A stretch of DNA of 35,476 nucleotides, taken from positions 1-35,476 of the forward strand of contig CAZRUA010000028.1 in the NCBI GenBank assembly GCA_964603125.1, read 5' to 3'. This document shows positions 25,828-34,161 of the stretch, piece by piece. How positions within the stretch are numbered: position 1 is the first letter of the stretch; each line of letters starts with the position of its first letter. The notes beneath the pieces were generated by a model, which did not search any database, had not been told where the DNA came from, and saw only the letters and a program-made list of their open reading frames with translations. The position numbers were made by a program, and so were the translations under genes. This DNA comes from CAZRUA01 sp964603125. GTDB lineage: Bacteria > Bacteroidota > Bacteroidia > B-17B0 > Aurantibacillaceae.

Positions 25828-26961
25828 ATGCACTATCCTATTTATTTAGATTACAATTCAACAACACCTGTAGATGAGAAAGTATTGGAATCAATGATGC
25901 CATACTTTACTGTTCATTTTGGAAATGCAGCAAGCAAAACCCATTCATTTGGCTGGTTGGCCGAAGGTGCCATTAAAACAGCTCGAAAACAAGTTGCAGA
26001 TTGTATAGGCGCAGAAGAATCAGAAATAATATTCACTTCGGGTAGTACCGAATCAATAAACATTGCATTAAAAGGAATTTACGAAGTATATGAGCAAAAA
26101 GGAAATCATATTGTAACTGTAAAAACGGAGCATAAAGCTGTACTCGACGTTTGTGAAAGTCTTGAAAAAAGAGGCGCACGAGTTACTTACCTAAATGTAG
26201 ATAAGGAAGGTCTAATTGACTTAAACGAATTAGAAAATTCCATCACAGACAAAACCATTTTGGTTTGTGTTATGCTAGCAAATAACGAAACTGGTGTTGT
26301 GCAAGACATAGAATCCATCTCAAAAATTGTTCATGATAAAAAGTCATTATTGTTTTGCGATACTACCCAAGCAATAGGCAAAACAAATATTGATGTAAAC
26401 GAACTTGGAATAGATATGCTCTGTATTTCAGCTCATAAAATATACGGCCCAAAAGGTGTTGGAGCTTTATATGTTCGAAGAAAAAATCCAAGAGTTACAC
26501 TTCAGGCACTTTTTGATGGAGGTGGACACGAAAAAGGTTTACGTTCTGGTACTTTAAACGTTCCTGGAATTGTTGGTTTAGGTTATGCTTGTGAACTCGC
26601 TCAAAAAAATATTTGGGATTTTAACGAGAAAGTATCTAAGCATAGAGCAATGATTGAACATCAACTACTTGATATAGAAGGATTGCGTATAAATGGCTCT
26701 ACACGAAGTAGATTATATAATACAAGTAATTTGTTTTTTCCAAGATATAAAGCAAACGACTTAATTTCAAAATTAGATAAATTAGCCGTATCAACTGGTT
26801 CTGCTTGCACCTCAGCAATACCTCAACCATCGCATGTTTTAAAAGCAATGGGATTAAGTGATGATGAAGCTTACGCGAGCATTCGTTTTAGCTTAGGGAA
26901 ATATACAACCGAAGAAGAAATAAAAACTACTATTGATTTGATAAAAAATTTATATGCTTAG
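25828..26961 (+). CDS. Cysteine desulfurase, IscS/NifS type
   Basis: This 377-aa protein is counted from the ATG at 25828. It begins MHYPIYLDYNSTTPVDEKVL, the usual opening. The frame can be extended to a GTG at 25789, but that adds 13 residues not found in the family. PLP binding is shown by H102 (KTEHKAVLDV) and K204 in ISAHKIYGPKGVG. The catalytic cysteine is C327 in STGSACTSAIPQPSHVL, typical of group I desulfurases, which donate persulfide sulfur to Fe-S assembly or tRNA thiolation. No iscU is adjacent. The downstream thioesterase starts 8 nt inside this gene's end, so they are co-translated. Confidence 0.93.
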   Translation: MHYPIYLDYNSTTPVDEKVLESMMPYFTVHFGNAASKTHSFGWLAEGAIKTARKQVADCIGAEESEIIFTSGSTESINIALKGIYEVYEQKGNHIVTVKTEHKAVLDVCESLEKRGARVTYLNVDKEGLIDLNELENSITDKTILVCVMLANNETGVVQDIESISKIVHDKKSLLFCDTTQAIGKTNIDVNELGIDMLCISAHKIYGPKGVGALYVRRKNPRVTLQALFDGGGHEKGLRSGTLNVPGIVGLGYACELAQKNIWDFNEKVSKHRAMIEHQLLDIEGLRINGSTRSRLYNTSNLFFPRYKANDLISKLDKLAVSTGSACTSAIPQPSHVLKAMGLSDDEAYASIRFSLGKYTTEEEIKTTIDLIKNLYA

Positions 26962-27403
26962 CGAAAATAAAATTTGGTTTGGTACTCCAACACCTAATGA
27001 TATAGAATGGATGTATGAAAATACACTGGGAAAGAATTTGGGTATAAAAATACTTGAGATTGGCGATGATTTTATAAAGGCAACAATGCCAGTAGATGAA
27101 AGAACTAAACAACCATTTGGAATTTGCCATGGTGGAGCTTATGTAGCGCTTGCCGAAGAGCTCGGTAGTATAGCAAGTTATTTGATGAATAATCCAGAGA
27201 ATTTTATAGGTGTAGGCATTGAAATAAATGCAAATCATGTAAAAGCTGTGAAATCAGGTCTTGTGACGGCTATTTGCAAACCAGTTCACACCAAAGGGCG
27301 CACGCATGTTTGGGAGACAAAAATTTATGACGAATCCAATGATTTATGCTGCGTTAGTCGATTTACTTGCACAATAGTTGCTAAAAACAAAATTGTAAAC
27401 TAG
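26954..27403 (+). CDS. Hotdog-fold acyl-CoA thioesterase (PaaI/YdiI type)
   Basis: This 149-aa protein has the PaaI-type hotdog core: GDDFIKATMPVDERTKQPFG, CHGGAYVALAEELGSIAS (with the catalytic glutamate in the helix after HGG), and GVGIEINANHVKAVKSGLV. The sequence is closest in feel to YdiI/MenI, the 1,4-dihydroxy-2-naphthoyl-CoA thioesterase of menaquinone synthesis, which would suit a menaquinone-using Bacteroidota, but substrate specificity cannot be read from sequence alone. It overlaps the desulfurase gene by 8 nt. Confidence 0.85.
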   Translation: MLSENKIWFGTPTPNDIEWMYENTLGKNLGIKILEIGDDFIKATMPVDERTKQPFGICHGGAYVALAEELGSIASYLMNNPENFIGVGIEINANHVKAVKSGLVTAICKPVHTKGRTHVWETKIYDESNDLCCVSRFTCTIVAKNKIVN

Positions 27404-27424
27404 TCTCCAAACAATATTAAACAG

Positions 27425-29104
27425 ATGCCAAAAACAATTTTAAACGAATTACAAAAGTGCCTTAGTACTTTTAACGAAACATCTGAATTAAATAAGTTAG
27501 AGCAACTACAAGCCCTTTCGCAGTTGCCCATAAAAGGATTAAAGGAAATTAACCAATATCATACTATTTTACTCTTTATACTTGGCTACTGTGAGTCGGA
27601 ACGGCTGCAAAAAAAGGCTCTGCAAGAAATGGAGCGCTTATGTAATTCTTTAACGAAATTAAATGCTTGGCATTTACAAAGTTTAACAGGCAGTGGTATA
27701 GCTTTTACTACTACTGAAGGCGCTTATAGTTTAAGTTTAATAAAATACTTTGCACAAAATCACCCTTCCATAATCGCATTTCATTCGTTTGATAAATCAG
27801 GTATTCACCCAAAAGAAATTTTAAAACCAATTCTTAATGAGTTAGAATTTGAATTAATAAGCGATGAAAAACTAAATGCTCAAAAATGGATTGAAAAAGC
27901 TTCGGGGACAAAAAACAAAAATGAAATATTACTCTGGTTAGTCCACAGCTTTGAACAACTGAATACAGACGAATTCACTAAAGACTATTTGTTTGAATCA
28001 TTGAAGTTATATATTTCTTTTAATCCTCAAATTAATAATAAAAGCAATTTTTTATACAACAAAAACTTCTCCAAAAGTTTCGGAAATCTTAGCTTTATAA
28101 AGCCGTTCTATCATAGTGAAGGTCTTCTGAAACGTTTCGATGAAAAGGAAATCGTCCACAAAAGAATGCCCTCTGCTAAAAAACTTTCTTCGAATCAAAA
28201 AAAAGAAATTATAGAGAAATCAAGAATTGCATTACTGTTATTAAACAGAGAAACGGACCCAATAACTTATTGCAACGAAGACGGCATTAATTATTACGAA
28301 TTAGAGCATGGATTATCCATTGCCTTATTTAGTATGTTACCTCAACGAAGATTTCCGCTTGAGTCTTACATAGGATTTATGATGTTTAAAAATGGTTATC
28401 CTATGGCTTATGGTGGTGGCTGGTTATTAGGGAACCGAAGTTTGTTAGGAATAAATATTTTTGAAGCTTACCGTGGCGGAGAGTCTGCTTTTGTTTTTAG
28501 TCAATTACTTCGAACTTACAAACAATGCTTTGGAGCAAACTACTTTGAAGTAGAACCTTACCAATTTGGTAAAAATAATCCTGAAGGAATTCAATCAGGA
28601 GCTTTTTGGTTTTATTATCGATTTGGTTTTAGACCTGTGGATAAAGAACTTTATAAACTTGCAGAAAATGAGTTTGGTAAAATACAAAACAATAAAACCT
28701 ACCGAAGCTCATTTGACACTTTAAGGCTGTTTACAAAATCAAATTTAGCCGTTAATTTTGGCAACCAAGAAACCCCAATAAATCCTGGTAAAATAAGCAG
28801 TTATATTACCAGCCAAATTGCCGAAAGATTTAATGGAAACAGAATAAAAGCGCTTAATTGGTGCATTATTGAGACTTGTAAAGCTTTAAATATTGAGAGA
28901 AAAAATCTTAATTCAACTGAAATATTTAGCTTAAAGAAATTAGCACCTTTTGCAGCATTTTGTTTAAAGCCAAACTTATCTGAAAAAGAAATTCAATTAT
29001 TAAAACAATTGGTATTAGCAAAAGCTGCATCAGAATTCAATTACATAAGCATAAGCAAAAAAATAAATTTTAATGCAATACTAAAAACTGAGTTTCACTC
29101 CTAA
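27425..29104 (+). CDS. Uncharacterised 559-aa protein with a GNAT-like segment
   Basis: I do not recognise a named family. The first 210 residues are mostly helical and charged (ELQKCLSTFNETSEL and following). Residues about 300-405 carry a conserved-looking block: FMMFKNGYPMAYGGGWLLG, INIFEAYRGGESAFVFSQLL, ANYFEVEPYQFGKNNPEG and GAFWFYYRFGFRPVD. The RGGESA turn after a beta-strand resembles the acetyl-CoA pyrophosphate loop of GNAT acetyltransferases, and FYYRFGFRP resembles the last GNAT helix-strand (FYEKLGFRP). A cytoplasmic acyltransferase-like enzyme is thus possible. No signal peptide or membrane segment is seen. It starts 21 nt after the thioesterase, so it belongs to the same transcript, which ends at the palindrome at 29116. 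Confidence 0.75.
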   Translation: MPKTILNELQKCLSTFNETSELNKLEQLQALSQLPIKGLKEINQYHTILLFILGYCESERLQKKALQEMERLCNSLTKLNAWHLQSLTGSGIAFTTTEGAYSLSLIKYFAQNHPSIIAFHSFDKSGIHPKEILKPILNELEFELISDEKLNAQKWIEKASGTKNKNEILLWLVHSFEQLNTDEFTKDYLFESLKLYISFNPQINNKSNFLYNKNFSKSFGNLSFIKPFYHSEGLLKRFDEKEIVHKRMPSAKKLSSNQKKEIIEKSRIALLLLNRETDPITYCNEDGINYYELEHGLSIALFSMLPQRRFPLESYIGFMMFKNGYPMAYGGGWLLGNRSLLGINIFEAYRGGESAFVFSQLLRTYKQCFGANYFEVEPYQFGKNNPEGIQSGAFWFYYRFGFRPVDKELYKLAENEFGKIQNNKTYRSSFDTLRLFTKSNLAVNFGNQETPINPGKISSYITSQIAERFNGNRIKALNWCIIETCKALNIERKNLNSTEIFSLKKLAPFAAFCLKPNLSEKEIQLLKQLVLAKAASEFNYISISKKINFNAILKTEFHS

Positions 29105-29115
29105 TTTCTAAAAAT

Positions 29116-29145
29116 AAAAAAGGCTATCAAATTTGATAGCCTTTT
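29116..29145. terminator. Perfect 30-bp palindrome, bidirectional terminator
   Basis: The left arm AAAAAGGCTATCAAA (29116-29130) and the right arm TTTGATAGCCTTTTT (29131-29145) are exact reverse complements. The hairpin GGCTATC/GATAGCC ends in a T run on both strands. It sits between the convergent genes ending at 29104 and 29161 and can terminate both. Confidence 0.95.
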
Positions 29146-29160
29146 TACTTATTGTTTCTT

Positions 29161-30732
29161 TTACAAATTTAATTTCTCTAATGTAAACTCTAATGTTTTT
29201 GTCTTTTTGAAGTATTGCCATACTGCCACATAGCCCGGCTTAGCAGGCATAACACCATAACGTGTTGGCTTCTTAGATAATTTTATTTTGTCAATCGTTA
29301 ACTTTTTATTCGCGTCTAAAGCTATATTTCCAACTACATAACCATTACCCTCTTCTTTATCTCTATCATAATTTACGTAAGCTGCATTAAACTTAGTTTG
29401 ATCGCTATTAACAGTTGTGTATGAATAGTCGAACCAACCATACATTCTTAAAATAAACCCTAACATTGGAGTGCTTAACATTCCGTAGCCTTGCGGAAGT
29501 AATACATTTACTTTATCCTTTTCATAAATAGTTGCTCCTGTAATTTGAAAATTAGCATCAAATTCAAAAACCATCATGTCATGCAATTCAATTTTAACTG
29601 AAGAAGCTCCACTACCGCCGCCGCCAGTTGCCATACTTAATACATTTAATGCTGCTGCTCCGGCTGCAATTGCTTTTTTATATTGCTCACCAATAGCATA
29701 AATTTTTCCGTCCGAAGTTCTAACCATATTGTGTATTGCAACACTCATGTTATCAGCAAATTTACCTTTACTATTAACTGGAATAACTTTTCCAATATCC
29801 TTTGTCCAATCAGCAAAACTCTCTTTTTTCAAAGTGCCTTTACTATCAAAAATATTGAAGAAAAAACCTAAACTTTTATCTTTCATTTGATTATCTCCAG
29901 GTTTAAAGTACTCACCATAAACAAAATACTCATCATTTAATTTATCATATGAAACTCCAACTGGCAGAAATTCAGCTTTAGGAGTTTCGGTTTTCGTTCT
30001 AAAAATTTCCTTCCCTGTTGCCACATCCATAAAAGAACAAAACATTTTTGGGTCTTTACCCATTCTGCTCTCAGTTGTAGAAATTAAAGAAGCAACAACC
30101 TTTTCATTAGCAAAAACAGGGTAAGCCGACTCAAAACTCTTTTTTGTTGTAGCTCCTGATCCAGCAGTCCAAAGTTTTTTTCCTGCGTTATCAAACATGT
30201 CCAAAACAATTCTATATCCACCTTCTTTCTCTACTCCATAAGCCACAAATCCTTTTCCAGGTATAGCTTGTAAGCCTCCACTATAAACATCATCATCACT
30301 TTGAACTTTCATAGCCATCATCTGAATCTCAGAATTAGACATGTCAGTTACTTGATAACTTCCTACAGACTTACCTTGTTTATCAAATAATTTATAATCC
30401 ATTTTCTTTTCTTTCAAATCAACAAATGAAAAACAAAAACGCTCACCATTATAGCTAGATTCCAATAATCTATAATTTTTAGAAAGTGTTAATGGAACAT
30501 TGTAAAGCACCTTAAAATTATTATCCATTATTTGAAGTGAATAATTATTTTCTTTCCTGTTTTCCTTCTCTAAGTAGAAAAAGGAATAATATCCTTTTAC
30601 TTCCCCTGATTCAATAATGGCTGTTGCCCCAGCTCCATTTAACCTTTTAATGTTGTTAACACTAGCCGTTTGGGCGTTTGCGTTAATTCCAAAAACTAAT
30701 AAGAATAACGCTGCGATTGTTTTTTTAAGCAT
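29161..30732 (-). CDS. Secreted protein of unknown function (523 aa), possibly a DUF6770-like family
   Basis: The signal peptide is about 1-20 (ends NANAQ). The rest is strand-rich, with repeated short units such as LQIMDNNFKVLYNVPLTLSK, YKLFDKQGKSVGSYQVTDMS, LDMFDNAGKKLWTAGSG and FNIFDSKGTLKKESF, each of the form Phe/Asp-x-x-Gly-Lys. This suggests a beta-propeller. A glycine-rich segment GGGGSG is followed by VKIELHDMMVFEFD. No catalytic motif and no T9SS tail is seen. It follows the M48 protease gene after 11 nt, so the two are co-transcribed. The DUF6770 link is from memory and unverified. Confidence 0.75.
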   Translation of the reverse strand: MLKKTIAALFLLVFGINANAQTASVNNIKRLNGAGATAIIESGEVKGYYSFFYLEKENRKENNYSLQIMDNNFKVLYNVPLTLSKNYRLLESSYNGERFCFSFVDLKEKKMDYKLFDKQGKSVGSYQVTDMSNSEIQMMAMKVQSDDDVYSGGLQAIPGKGFVAYGVEKEGGYRIVLDMFDNAGKKLWTAGSGATTKKSFESAYPVFANEKVVASLISTTESRMGKDPKMFCSFMDVATGKEIFRTKTETPKAEFLPVGVSYDKLNDEYFVYGEYFKPGDNQMKDKSLGFFFNIFDSKGTLKKESFADWTKDIGKVIPVNSKGKFADNMSVAIHNMVRTSDGKIYAIGEQYKKAIAAGAAALNVLSMATGGGGSGASSVKIELHDMMVFEFDANFQITGATIYEKDKVNVLLPQGYGMLSTPMLGFILRMYGWFDYSYTTVNSDQTKFNAAYVNYDRDKEEGNGYVVGNIALDANKKLTIDKIKLSKKPTRYGVMPAKPGYVAVWQYFKKTKTLEFTLEKLNL

Positions 30733-30743
30733 AAATTTTTGTT

Positions 30744-32222
30744 TTAATTTTCAATAAATATAGAATTTAATTTTCTAAAGTAATATTCCTTTCCGTTATT
30801 TTTTCGATAATTCGACGGAATGCTTTTTAAATCCTTTGATGCCGTTTCAACGCTTGACTTCATAATTTCAGTAAATACCTTTAATTCATCATCTTTTAAA
30901 TTAGCAACGTGCTTATTGTAATACTTTAGCACCATCTGTTTTGTTATGCTAGAATTGGTATTATGCAAGAATATCAAATAATCGTTATAAGCCTTTTCGT
31001 TGGATTTGTCAGGTAAATCAACACAATAAAAAAACTTATGCTTTACTTGTGCATGATATATTCCAGCTAAAGAGTTAACCAACATACATTTTAAGTACGC
31101 ATTGTTTGGGTAACGCTCTAACATTTGCATACAATTAAAGGAACATAATCCGTAATCTCCCACATTAAACCACATTTCAATCATTTCAAAACGTGTTTGC
31201 AAAGCATACTTTTCATATCTATCCTTCTCACCAAACTTACTCTCATTCGTTAAATTAGCTTTAATCACCAATTGCTTCAATTTCTCAACTCGTAAAGGAC
31301 AATTAGGATGAGTTTTAAGTGAATCCGCTAACTTATAATCCTTCAGATTTCCTTCTCCTAAATCCACATCTCCGTTTCTTACAAAATATTCATCACTCAA
31401 TTTTAAATCGCTAAATTCCAAATACTTTCTTACACTTATCGAGTCTCTGTAAAAAGGCCTATCTATCGAATCTAAAAATGCTATGGCATTAATCCCTTCG
31501 TTTATATTATAATTAGCTTTACTAAATAATAACATTCCTAAAGAATCTGCCTGAAGCTCATTATCTCTGCTATGGAAAGTATAATTAGCGGTTATTTTCT
31601 TTATCAAATCGTTAATCGCCTTATTAACTTTAAACTCTTGTTTTTTAATTTGGCTAATTTGATCTTTTACTTCTTTTGAATACAAAATTTCAGCACGTTT
31701 AACAATCCCTTTTTGAACGTGGTTTAAAATATCGTGAGACATTTCATGGCAAATAATAAAAGCCATTTCGTCCTCACTATGCATTTTTGCTATCAAATCT
31801 AAATTAACCAGAATAACGCCTGCCGAATAATTGGAAGCATTTGGCACATCAGTTCTACTAAGCAATAAGGTAAATCTCCTTCCTTTTATATCTGGATTAG
31901 CATCCTTAACTCTGTTGAGTATTTTTTGAAAATATAAAGTCAATGAATCGGAATACATGCTAGAAGAACTTGTATCCAAGAATACAATATTGTCCAACAA
32001 ATCGGTATAAGCTTCTTCTATCATCTTTTTCACCTTCTTATCCTTGTCCTTATGAATCTTGATAAGTGAATCGAAACTAAACTTTACAGCTCCCATCAAG
32101 GCTGGGTTATTCTTTGTTAATGTATAGTTTCTAGCGGGTCGAAAATCAAAATCTTTGTTTTGTGACCATAAAGAATTAAACAAAATAATTCCAAGTAAAA
32201 CTAAGCGTACCTTTTTTTGCAT
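30744..32222 (-). CDS. Secreted M48-type zinc metalloprotease
   Basis: The signal peptide is about 1-21 (ends LWSQN). The zinc motif HEMSH is at 159-163 in FIICHEMSHDILNH, and the third ligand is E222 in NELQADSLGMLLF, the M48 (HtpX/Ste24/BepA-like) arrangement. A leading strand YSAGVILVNLDLIAKM also matches the family. The C-terminal part (about 330-490) is helical and reads like tetratricopeptide-type repeats, as in BepA-like proteases: WFNVGDYGLCSFNCMQMLER, then YPNNAYLKCMLVNSLAGIYH. It is a likely periplasmic quality-control protease. It is divergent from the ferredoxin gene and leads a two-gene unit. Confidence 0.88.
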   Translation of the reverse strand: MQKKVRLVLLGIILFNSLWSQNKDFDFRPARNYTLTKNNPALMGAVKFSFDSLIKIHKDKDKKVKKMIEEAYTDLLDNIVFLDTSSSSMYSDSLTLYFQKILNRVKDANPDIKGRRFTLLLSRTDVPNASNYSAGVILVNLDLIAKMHSEDEMAFIICHEMSHDILNHVQKGIVKRAEILYSKEVKDQISQIKKQEFKVNKAINDLIKKITANYTFHSRDNELQADSLGMLLFSKANYNINEGINAIAFLDSIDRPFYRDSISVRKYLEFSDLKLSDEYFVRNGDVDLGEGNLKDYKLADSLKTHPNCPLRVEKLKQLVIKANLTNESKFGEKDRYEKYALQTRFEMIEMWFNVGDYGLCSFNCMQMLERYPNNAYLKCMLVNSLAGIYHAQVKHKFFYCVDLPDKSNEKAYNDYLIFLHNTNSSITKQMVLKYYNKHVANLKDDELKVFTEIMKSSVETASKDLKSIPSNYRKNNGKEYYFRKLNSIFIEN

Positions 32223-32230
32223 ACCTATAT

Positions 32231-32242
32231 AAACACGTGTTT
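32231..32242. promoter_or_regulatory. 12-bp palindrome AAACACGTGTTT in a divergent promoter region
   Basis: AAACACGTGTTT is a perfect palindrome located between the predicted -7 element of the M48 gene and its ATG at 32222, about 70 nt from the ferredoxin -7 element. The position right after the predicted transcription start suits an operator site. No repressor gene is adjacent. Confidence 0.4.
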
Positions 32243-32245
32243 GAA

Positions 32246-32253
32246 CAAATATA
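32246..32253 (-). promoter_or_regulatory. Predicted -7 element for the M48 protease gene
   Basis: The minus strand reads TATATTTG, an exact TAnnTTTG, 23 nt upstream of the ATG at 32222. The -33 region shows only a weak match. Confidence 0.45.
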
Positions 32254-32309
32254 AAAAGATATTGAGGATTATTGTTGAAAATAAGACTTTTCTATTCGCT
32301 TCAAAACCG

Positions 32310-32317
32310 TATTTTTG
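32310..32317 (+). promoter_or_regulatory. Predicted -7 element directly before the ferredoxin start
   Basis: TATTTTTG ends 4 nt before the ATG at 32322, the same geometry as upstream of the cysteine desulfurase. A leaderless message is predicted. A T-rich stretch (CTTTTC) lies about 19 nt upstream in the -33 position. Confidence 0.5.
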
Positions 32318-32321
32318 CCTT

Positions 32322-32645
32322 ATGACAGACATTAAAATAAACATACTAAATGCAGATAATACCATTACAACTTTAGATGCACCAACAGACATGGGCTTAA
32401 GTTTAATGGAATTTTTAAAAGGAAACGAATACGATATTTTAGCTACATGTGGTGGAATGGCACTTTGCGCTACCTGCCATGTTAGTGTTGTTAATGGTTT
32501 TGAAAACCTTCATGAAATTAGCGATGATGAATATGCTATGTTGGATACTTTACCTAACATTACTGATAAATCTCGTTTGGCTTGTCAATTAAAACTAGCT
32601 GATAACATGGATGGTATTACCGTTAAAATACTAGGAGATCATTAA
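32322..32645 (+). CDS. [2Fe-2S] ferredoxin, adrenodoxin-type
   Basis: This 107-aa protein starts at the ATG at 32322 (MTDIKINIL). A longer frame from a TTG at 32217 runs through the M48 start and was rejected. Cluster ligands are C43, C49 and C52 in ATCGGMALCATCHV, and C88 in RLACQLKL, the C-x5-C-x2-C...C pattern of ISC/adrenodoxin ferredoxins. The acidic stretch HEISDDEYAMLD is the usual interaction helix. It is a small cytoplasmic electron carrier, perhaps for Fe-S assembly. It precedes kmo by 66 nt; KMO uses NADPH directly, so a shared electron path is not expected. Confidence 0.92.
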   Translation: MTDIKINILNADNTITTLDAPTDMGLSLMEFLKGNEYDILATCGGMALCATCHVSVVNGFENLHEISDDEYAMLDTLPNITDKSRLACQLKLADNMDGITVKILGDH

Positions 32646-32711
32646 AACTAAATCTTAGTAACTACTTGCTTCAAAGCAAAAAAATAAATACGAATATTGA
32701 ATTAATATATT

Positions 32712-34076
32712 ATGTCGAAAAAAATTACAATTGTTGGTGCAGGTTTGGTAGGCTCTTTGTTATCGATTTACCTAGCAAAACGAGGATATAAAATAGATAT
32801 TTTTGAGCGTCGTGGTGATATGCGAAAACAATCAATGATTGCTGGACGATCAATTAATTTAGCATTGAGTGATAGAGGTTGGAGAGGGCTTGCAGGTGTT
32901 GGCATTGCCGACGAAATTAAAAAAATAGCTATACCCATGTATGGCCGTTTTATTCATCATAAAGATGGAAGCTCAGCTTACCAACCATATGGTAAAGAAG
33001 ATCAGGCAATTTATTCTGTATCGCGAGGAGGAATAAATATGCGCTTGATGGATTTAGCTGAAGCACAAGAAAATGTTAAACTGCATTTTGATGAGCGTTG
33101 TGATGCTGTAGATAAAAAAACTGGAACAACCAAATTTGTAAATAATAATACTCAAAAAGTAACTACACAAGAATCGGACTTGCTTTTTGGAGCTGATGGT
33201 GCTTTTAGTGCTGTACGCTTACAAATGCAACTACAAAATGACAGATTTGATTACCAACAATTTTACATTGAAGCTGGTTATAAAGAATTAAATATTCCTG
33301 CTGGAAAAAACGGCGAATTTTTAATTGAAAAAAACGCGCTGCATATTTGGCCTCGCGGAAGCTACATGATGATTGCTTTACCAAACATGGATGGCAGCTT
33401 TACTTGCACCTTATTCTTTGAAATGGAAGGGGCGAAATCTTTTGCTTCTTTAAAAACTAAAGATGATGTTACCAAGTTTTTTAATGAAGAGTTTCCTGAT
33501 GCTGTGCCTTTGATGCCAACACTTTTAGATGATTTCTTTAACAATCCTACCTCATCATTAGTTACTGTAAAATGCAGCCCGTGGACATTTGAAGACAAAG
33601 TAGCTTTAATTGGTGATGCAGCTCATGCTATTGTTCCTTTTTACGGACAAGGCATGAATTGTGGCTTTGAAGACTGTGTTGTATTAAATGAACTAATTGA
33701 AAAACACATAGCATCAAGTGGTGATAACGAAGCAACTTGGTCAAAAATTTTAAGCGAATACCAAAAACTACGTAAACCTGATGGTGATGCGATTGCGGAC
33801 TTGGCTATTGCTAATTTTGTTGAAATGCGTGATAAAACAGCCGATGCTAAGTTTTTATTACAAAAGAAAATCGAAGCGAAATTCTCGGCTAAACATCCTG
33901 ATAAATGGGTTCCACTATACTCAATGGTTACCTACAGCCCGCATATACGTTACAGCGAAGCATTAACACGTGGAGCAAAACAAGAAGCCATTATGCAAAA
34001 AGTAATGGAAGTTTCTAATATTGAAAATATTTGGGAGACAGAAGAAATTGAGTGGATGATATTGGATTTGTTGTAG
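32712..34076 (+). CDS. kmo: Kynurenine 3-monooxygenase
   Basis: This 454-aa FAD monooxygenase opens with the dinucleotide-binding motif VGAGLVGSLLSIYLAKRGY. It has RSINLALSDRGWRGL, which is specific to KMO among related hydroxylases. The second FAD motif is GDAAHAIVPFYGQGMNCGFE (about residues 300-320). It hydroxylates kynurenine to 3-hydroxykynurenine with NADPH and O2, in tryptophan catabolism or de novo NAD synthesis. The other kynurenine-pathway genes are not in the window. The length is typical. The C-terminal helical region (FVEMRDKTADAKFLLQKKIE) is present. Confidence 0.95.
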   Translation: MSKKITIVGAGLVGSLLSIYLAKRGYKIDIFERRGDMRKQSMIAGRSINLALSDRGWRGLAGVGIADEIKKIAIPMYGRFIHHKDGSSAYQPYGKEDQAIYSVSRGGINMRLMDLAEAQENVKLHFDERCDAVDKKTGTTKFVNNNTQKVTTQESDLLFGADGAFSAVRLQMQLQNDRFDYQQFYIEAGYKELNIPAGKNGEFLIEKNALHIWPRGSYMMIALPNMDGSFTCTLFFEMEGAKSFASLKTKDDVTKFFNEEFPDAVPLMPTLLDDFFNNPTSSLVTVKCSPWTFEDKVALIGDAAHAIVPFYGQGMNCGFEDCVVLNELIEKHIASSGDNEATWSKILSEYQKLRKPDGDAIADLAIANFVEMRDKTADAKFLLQKKIEAKFSAKHPDKWVPLYSMVTYSPHIRYSEALTRGAKQEAIMQKVMEVSNIENIWETEEIEWMILDLL

Positions 34077-34087
34077 ATTATAAATGA

Positions 34088-34139
34088 TAAATTCTCAATT
34101 ATCACTTTTAAATATTTAAAAATTATAATTGAGAATTTA
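34088..34139. terminator. 15-bp inverted repeat between kmo and tyrS, possible bidirectional terminator
   Basis: TAAATTCTCAATTAT (34088-34102) is the exact reverse complement of ATAATTGAGAATTTA (34125-34139), with a 22-nt loop. It lies between the convergent stops of kmo (34076) and tyrS (34162). The stem is A/T-rich and only weakly followed by T on either strand, so termination is plausible but not clear. The words resemble those in the nuo spacers. Confidence 0.45.
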
Positions 34140-34161
34140 AAATTGAAAAGGTGTTGTTTTC

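Noticed and set aside
26930..27238. 102-codon minus-strand frame opposite the hotdog thioesterase
   Set aside because: The plus strand encodes a clear hotdog protein here; the antisense translation is rich in Tyr, Ile, Cys and His with no family resemblance.
32217..32321. Longer ferredoxin start (TTG at 32217)
   Set aside because: It would overlap the M48 start and run through the predicted promoter and palindrome; the ATG at 32322 gives a standard 107-aa ferredoxin.
32666..32679. TTGCTTCAAAGCAA hairpin between ferredoxin and kmo as a terminator
   Set aside because: The stem is 6 bp with a 2-nt loop and is followed by A's, not T's, on the coding strand.
32322..34076. Ferredoxin as the electron donor of kynurenine 3-monooxygenase
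   Set aside because: KMO is a single-component NADPH-dependent FAD enzyme; adjacency is not enough to propose a ferredoxin-driven reaction.
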